Origin: Planctomycetota bacterium
GTDB lineage: Bacteria; Planctomycetota; Planctomycetia; Planctomycetales; Planctomycetaceae
Assembly: GCA_027622115.1 (NCBI GenBank)
Contig: JAQBZS010000138.1
Span: 1-11,204 of the forward strand
Reading direction: 5' to 3'
DNA length: 11,204 bases
In this document: one piece after another, positions 9,601 through 11,204 of the stretch
How the letters are laid out: each line of letters opens with the position of its first letter
Position numbering within the stretch: position 1 is the first letter of the stretch
Translations under genes and position numbers: made by a program
The notes under the pieces: model-generated
The model's database searches: none
Seen by the model: only the letters and a program-made list of their open reading frames with translations
Told to the model about the DNA's origin: nothing

Positions 9601-10635
9601 GCCAACCGCGACATCGGCAAACCCGTTGTCGACATCCGTGCCATGCAGCGAGCCGTCGTTGACGATTTTCGGGTCGGTCCAACCGGCTCCCGCATTATTG
9701 GAACCCGCGACGACGATCCGTTCATCCACCGGACGATACGAATACTCTTTTTGATAGTCGGCCTGCCGTTCGTATCCGTAACCTTGCTCTTGGTAATTCA
9801 CTTTGTCGTAGCCGTAATGGGCTTCGATCACGTTCTGTGTGTAGGCCACGTAAACCGCTTGCCGTTCGGACAACGGATCGATACCCGTTGCCAAACGGAA
9901 TCCTTCGGCGCCCGGCCGAGAATCCTTGCCCTCGTACAGGTTCCGCTGCACGTCCACGACGCTCACTTGATTGATCGAAGCACCACCGTCTTGACTGCGA
10001 GCGACCACGACGGACGTTGAACCGCCCGGACCTTCATTGACTCCGTACGCAACATACAAATTGCCGTCGGCGTCAAAGGCCGTCGCTACGTCAAACCGCT
10101 TGCCCCATGCACTCAATCCGTCCACCGACGCGTCGATCGAGGTGGTGGACCAGGTCGCGCCGCCATCGAAACTCGACAGCACGTCCACCGATGACTTGGT
10201 GCCGACGTTGTGGCTCACGCCGACCACGTTGAGTGGGTTGGTCGGGTTGACGTCGATGGCCAGTCCCACTTGATTCGCGGTCGGATCTTGGCTCGCGTTG
10301 ACAGTGTCCGCGATCGGGAGCGTCTGCGTTCCGTCGAGTTCCAAGAACGTGACGGGATTCTCAGTGTCGGCGATATCGGCAAGCTGAGTGTCGGCCGTGA
10401 TTCCGGTCGAAACGTCCTGTAGGACTTCTGCAACGGCAACCGTGTCGGACGCTGCCGAATCGACCGTCACGTCATCGACGAGGTCACCAACAGGCGTCGC
10501 CGACAGCAATCGCCTTTCTTCGAGAGATTCAAACCTCAACTGGCGATTGGTGGCCCTTACGGGGACGTGCTGCTTGTTGGAACGCTTCTTTTGGACTCTT
10601 GATTTGAGGGCACCAAGCCAATTCGCCATGAACAT
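3646..10635 (-). CDS. Giant extracellular mosaic protein: Asp-box propeller, RTX, PPC-like, Ig-like and FG-GAP modules
   Basis: About 2,329 residues; positions below count from the upstream ATG at 10641. Residues 1-48 are a cationic leader ending in L-R-F-E-S-L-E-E-R-R-L-L-S-A, a planctomycete export-associated motif. Residues about 120-725 are a sialidase/BNR-type beta-propeller with Asp-boxes at 157-164 (S-F-D-G-G-A-T-W), 216, 314-321, 597-604 and 658-665. It is interrupted by tyrosine-rich inserts (272-308, 358-445) and a Pro/Thr/Ala-rich linker (about 521-588). Two blocks of RTX-like glycine-aspartate repeats follow (1037-1087, 1212-1361), then a PPC-like domain (about 1495-1633, with G-D-E-D-W at 1542-1546) and an Ig-like domain (about 1641-1812). 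FG-GAP/VCBS-like repeats have Ca-loop motifs at D1909, D1982 and D2048. Last come a galactose-binding-like sandwich (about 2163-2318) and an acidic tail, L-D-L-L-L-G-G-D-D-L-D-D-L-V. No catalytic signature is seen; a calcium-stabilised surface or secreted adhesive/structural role is inference. I chose the ATG at 10635 because GGGAG at 10642-10646 lies 6 nt upstream, whereas it directly abuts the ATG at 10641; the ATG at 10629 is also possible. Confidence 0.9.
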   Translation of the reverse strand: MFMANWLGALKSRVQKKRSNKQHVPVRATNRQLRFESLEERRLLSATPVGDLVDDVTVDSAASDTVAVAEVLQDVSTGITADTQLADIADTENPVTFLELDGTQTLPIADTVNASQDPTANQVGLAIDVNPTNPLNVVGVSHNVGTKSSVDVLSSFDGGATWSTTSIDASVDGLSAWGKRFDVATAFDADGNLYVAYGVNEGPGGSTSVVVARSQDGGASINQVSVVDVQRNLYEGKDSRPGAEGFRLATGIDPLSERQAVYVAYTQNVIEAHYGYDKVNYQEQGYGYERQADYQKEYSYRPVDERIVVAGSNNAGAGWTDPKIVNDGSLHGTDVDNGFADVAVGPEGELYVTWLDQGYPYGGYTTQSYQVDHSYQGPSSSHDYSYGSNGAYGAPIVNNSPAGYGTQYYNPQHVSPVDAYNASKGPYKPASNTYGYSVVYSHPGSIEFDVDRDGLFSTNDSFGHDETAAKINTDLQRTWASAAPKQGIHNGPVVDVDRSGGANDGRVYITFADTTQPHILTPIPHVAVTAPPAPAPVADTVDDAATTDATSSADANTNHAYKPPLHPPVYKPVHPQPVTIVPSGNVDSDVFVITSDNEGASWSDRLRVNGPATGSNEFHPWVDVDQTSGSVNVIYYSTAGDEATGNDDVHVQVATSTDGAATFPAAQSQRLTAQSSNATLNPTPVNFHNYIGVAVHDGTLHGFWADNSGNPKDFEAFTANVAYSSGGDSNLLEVSGDADGATADNFILRRSASNQQFIELLLNDDVVFAGLSASVDGIVLDGGELVDTLTVDFTNGNPIPRANGVTYNGNDPGMPADGDQLRIVGGGAAVYTPSATTNGSGTVVVDGNVIRFTGLEETLYVDGTDQVTLVTPNAEDVLNVDSAAVDKNVVSGTSGGVGFNSLTFQNVGDVSVDAASNDAVGGSADNVTVASPLVATGLQNFSVSTGAGDDTISAGPNFALPVSGGAFSINAGDGVDHLNSSGDANFTLSDAELATSGPDGGGSVALNSSVETVSLTGGASNNTIDASGFTGSTTLSGEAGDDTLTGSQGDDDIFGGTGSDVVLWNAGAGSDRIEGGAGESDQVYVTATAGGDAVMLTAASTSTPNNPTRVTVAVSNAVGSDVLDLASVENVSLALGDGADSLHVNDLAGTDVGSVDANLGADASVDSVTVEGRENSDNITVAGHGGGKVSIDGLTADINLAAVSGDAIVVNGNDGDDRLYSNNTVGVANLTLNGGLGNDQIDADASVITGGDGADVLTARGFADHVLDGGSGDDVIQGGPGVDHIDGGAGDDNLAGGAGDDMLTDLQGNNHFDGGDGNDGLFAGAGDDSFVLEAGNDSIAAGAGFDTLAITTGAGDDVVSVEQTLGSLITSVNGSSQTDSVVRGSLEEITISTGAGDDLIGIRVSDDYIAQGTPGDSSRFEVDAGESSTGDRLAILDDGPGDLSIHREDSNNHDGTVRVGGLDPVNYINVETVDILPLDPVGTGLDGDGRVLVVDTDPFEHNNDRLNSTDLAALDAAPVNPNVDPAGVVDPFGFGSDLPGDEDWYEFHASKTGTFQFELEFDAIQTLANGRDGLPGDGELVISAFDANGDLIASSHPSDNGQTVTIGVADGSTTYLRVDGLTEDVFNVYDISTSEVDTLGPRVFDPDGVGPDRHGVEITSDPTFNLFDVKPAQGPTPGVVSLTINIEDAPNRFPGFLYEAVNAGVAGNPGHYHLVGDNNGIVAIQDIVVTNNPVAEGETPTATLELIFDGPIPDDRYTLTVSDSITDPADNSLDGETNADEPNGDPAFPSGDGVSGGDFVARFTVDSRPEIATVGAGPGKGYGDEHGVYIDINGNFDFDPTSGDHSNRDLVFEFAQPDDHHFVGQFGASDATSVDGFDRLGAYGIVREQIGTTKYSKTREQYRWLLDFDNDGVADFNKVAELQLAGVPIAGDFDTSHPGDEVGLYIGKSWLLDTNQTNDIEAKGDTYLSTNMSGAPLVGDFDGDGLDDLATYLDYEGGKGIRRTQFFFDLTTADDGSLGVLDGQYDDVFEFSLAGQSSGAVPFAADFNLDGIDDLGLKERNRRAVTPEEQAEWFFLLSNAADAQDGTANALKHAFSPAPLGNDMFAQFGHHDSLPLVGNFDPPVTSAGSTTMQAPLDTGESHSDSSSNDVADVAPSPMQLQNGELKFDFDVAGSETFYGSISVQPDDVYSPSQGYGWNSAVQGNLVDRASSSDLMGDGHSGTDQTFHVDVPNGVYEVLVVIGDDVARDGTQVSAEGNVEIEAMSTRAGEFVGKTFNVTVVDGRLSLQVQDVSNDGAADGWNVSGIRLRQLSSTASLDLLLGGDDLDDLV
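6559..7533 (-). repeat. Glycine-aspartate (RTX-like) calcium-binding repeat tract inside the giant gene
   Basis: This coding segment (residues 1037-1361 of the long form) holds two clusters of G-G-x-G-x-D-x-L type units. The first runs from L-S-G-E-A-G-D-D-T-L to about residue 1087. The denser second cluster, from about 1212, includes G-G-S-G-D-D, G-G-P-G-V-D, G-G-A-G-D-D (twice) and G-G-D-G-N-D. Between them is non-RTX beta-rich sequence. In known RTX proteins such units bind calcium and fold as a parallel beta-roll outside the cell. Several units are degenerate (G-N-N-H, A-G-N-D), so fewer calcium sites than repeats are likely. Confidence 0.8.
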
Positions 10636-10641
10636 CCGCAT

Positions 10642-10646
10642 CTCCC
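10642..10646 (-). promoter_or_regulatory. Shine-Dalgarno-like GGGAG upstream of the giant gene
   Basis: On the reverse strand GGGAG immediately precedes ATGCGGATGTTCATG, which contains three in-frame ATGs. Spacing is 0 nt to the first (10641), 6 nt to the second (10635) and 12 nt to the third (10629), which favours the second. The N-terminus differs by at most four residues between the choices. Confidence 0.5.
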
Positions 10647-10919
10647 GGAATTAAGTCAGCGTTATTTTGGGGACATCGCAGAATCATTAAGGGTTATGCC
10701 GAGGGGGAGCACAAGGTGCTTTGGGTCAACGAAAGGTCATTTGTATTTTCGATTCGAAACGGGGCGTTATATTCGTTACGACCGACATAATGATTGCGTT
10801 CGTAACCCGATAATCCGTACACAAGTTGCAACACTCGCACACAGGGGTACAAAACCACCACTGAAACCGACAGCACCATACGGCGAGACGATGGCCGGAT
10901 TGCCGCGAATTGGGTTCCG

Positions 10920-11013
10920 GGGTCGTGTTTACGTTTTTCAGATTTGGCGGCGAGTTGGCTCGATTTTCACGCACGAGTCAAGCCGCCAAATCTGAAAACC
11001 GTAAGCGTGACCC
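10920..11013. repeat. 94-nt near-perfect long hairpin
   Basis: Arms 10920-10951 and 10982-11013 are complementary over 32 nt, including an unbroken 17-bp core (10935-10951, reading TTTTCAGATTTGGCGGC). Of the four non-identical positions, three become G-U wobble pairs if the plus strand is transcribed. Only one (10934 against 10999) is a true mismatch. The pairing resumes inside at 10955-10962 against 10974-10981 (8 bp, one more G-U) after a 3-nt bulge, leaving an 11-nt loop. Candidate identities are a structured RNA, a palindromic repeat, or the relic of a small mobile element. No flanking duplication or coding capacity is visible. Existence of the structure is certain; identity is unknown. 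Confidence 0.75.
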
Positions 11014-11017
11014 AAAA

Positions 11018-11135
11018 GTTCTCAACAACCTGCGAAATCGACATCAGGCAGCGAACCACGCCGTCGTTGGGCAGGCGAGTTCAGAGCCTTGGGTGCGACG
11101 CTGCACGTTCGGGTTGCCAGGACTGCGTTGAGAAC
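11018..11135. repeat. 9-bp inverted repeat bracketing a 100-nt segment
   Basis: GTTCTCAAC (11018-11026) and its exact complement GTTGAGAAC (11127-11135) enclose a GC-rich stretch with small internal stems such as CCTG/CAGG near 11029-11050. It begins just after the 94-nt hairpin and ends just before a GGGCGTTAGC string related to the repeat at 1094-1265. It may be the ends of a small non-coding element or a structured RNA; a chance match is possible. Confidence 0.35.
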
Positions 11136-11204
11136 GGGCGTTAGCAGGTGGCGGGAGTTGCTTGGGGACTTAGGGACGGCGCTGAAATTAAACCGGCATT
11201 TGGC

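Larger units (their letters stand above)
10647..11204. other. Non-coding region upstream of the giant gene
   Basis: No credible gene is seen: the open frames are short, overlap each other on both strands, and cross a long hairpin. The region must carry the giant gene's promoter, but no clear -35/-10 pair stands out; a reverse-strand TTGACC near 10725-10730 lacks a properly spaced -10. Small inverted repeats occur at 10747-10759 (TTTCG-ATT-CGAAA), 10708-10720 (AGCAC-AAG-GTGCT) and 10775-10781 against 10800-10806 (GTTACGA/TCGTAAC); each is weak and could be an operator or chance. The stronger structures at 10920-11013 and 11018-11135 have their own entries. I see no tRNA or rRNA. The last 70 bases hold nothing I can identify. 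Confidence 0.5.

Noticed and set aside
10696..10995. A 99-codon plus-strand open frame in the gene-free region upstream of the giant gene
   Set aside because: No ribosome binding site, no recognisable protein features, and it ends inside the long hairpin; other frames of similar size overlap it.
10636..11204. Search for a tRNA, tmRNA or SRP RNA in the right-hand gap
   Set aside because: No cloverleaf, T-loop consensus or SRP loop motif was seen; only unassigned inverted repeats remain.

Overview
The window looks like chromosomal DNA from a planctomycete (Planctomycetia-like). The best evidence is the giant reverse-strand gene. Its product opens with the cationic N-terminus and L-R-F-E-S-L-E-E-R-R-L-L-S-A motif found on many large exported planctomycete proteins, followed by a mosaic of beta-propeller, RTX, Ig-like and FG-GAP modules. 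The exported two-domain hydrolase, the divergent UvrA and the palindromic intergenic repeats also fit this group. The phylum call rests on recognised sequence style, not on a marker gene.

Layout. (1) 1-1004, reverse strand: the first 334 residues of a UvrA-family excinuclease subunit, cut off by the window edge. (2) 1005-1429: a divergent intergenic region. It holds a hairpin repeat (1220-1265) whose left foot appears to have been hit by a 108-bp palindromic miniature element (1108-1215), with exact 14-bp direct repeats abutting both ends. (3) 1430-3535, forward strand: a secreted alpha/beta hydrolase of the acetyl-xylan-esterase-like type. It has a GTG start behind a strong Shine-Dalgarno, an intact N-terminal catalytic domain and a second hydrolase-like domain whose nucleophile is replaced. 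(4) 3536-3645: a short convergent gap with an imperfect hairpin. (5) 3646-10635, reverse strand: a ~2,330-residue extracellular mosaic protein that fills more than 60% of the window. (6) 10636-11204: no convincing gene. It contains a 94-nt near-perfect hairpin rich in G-U compensations (10920-11013) and a wider inverted repeat (11018-11135).

How the parts relate. No operon is visible: uvrA and the hydrolase are divergent, and the hydrolase and giant gene are convergent, so each is probably its own transcription unit. The hydrolase and giant protein are both predicted to be exported and could both act on or at the cell surface, but nothing in the sequence links them functionally. I do not see a defence system, CRISPR array, prophage or biosynthetic cluster. 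The most unusual items are the miniature element with its target duplication, the long upstream hairpin, and the tyrosine-rich insertions in the giant protein's propeller.
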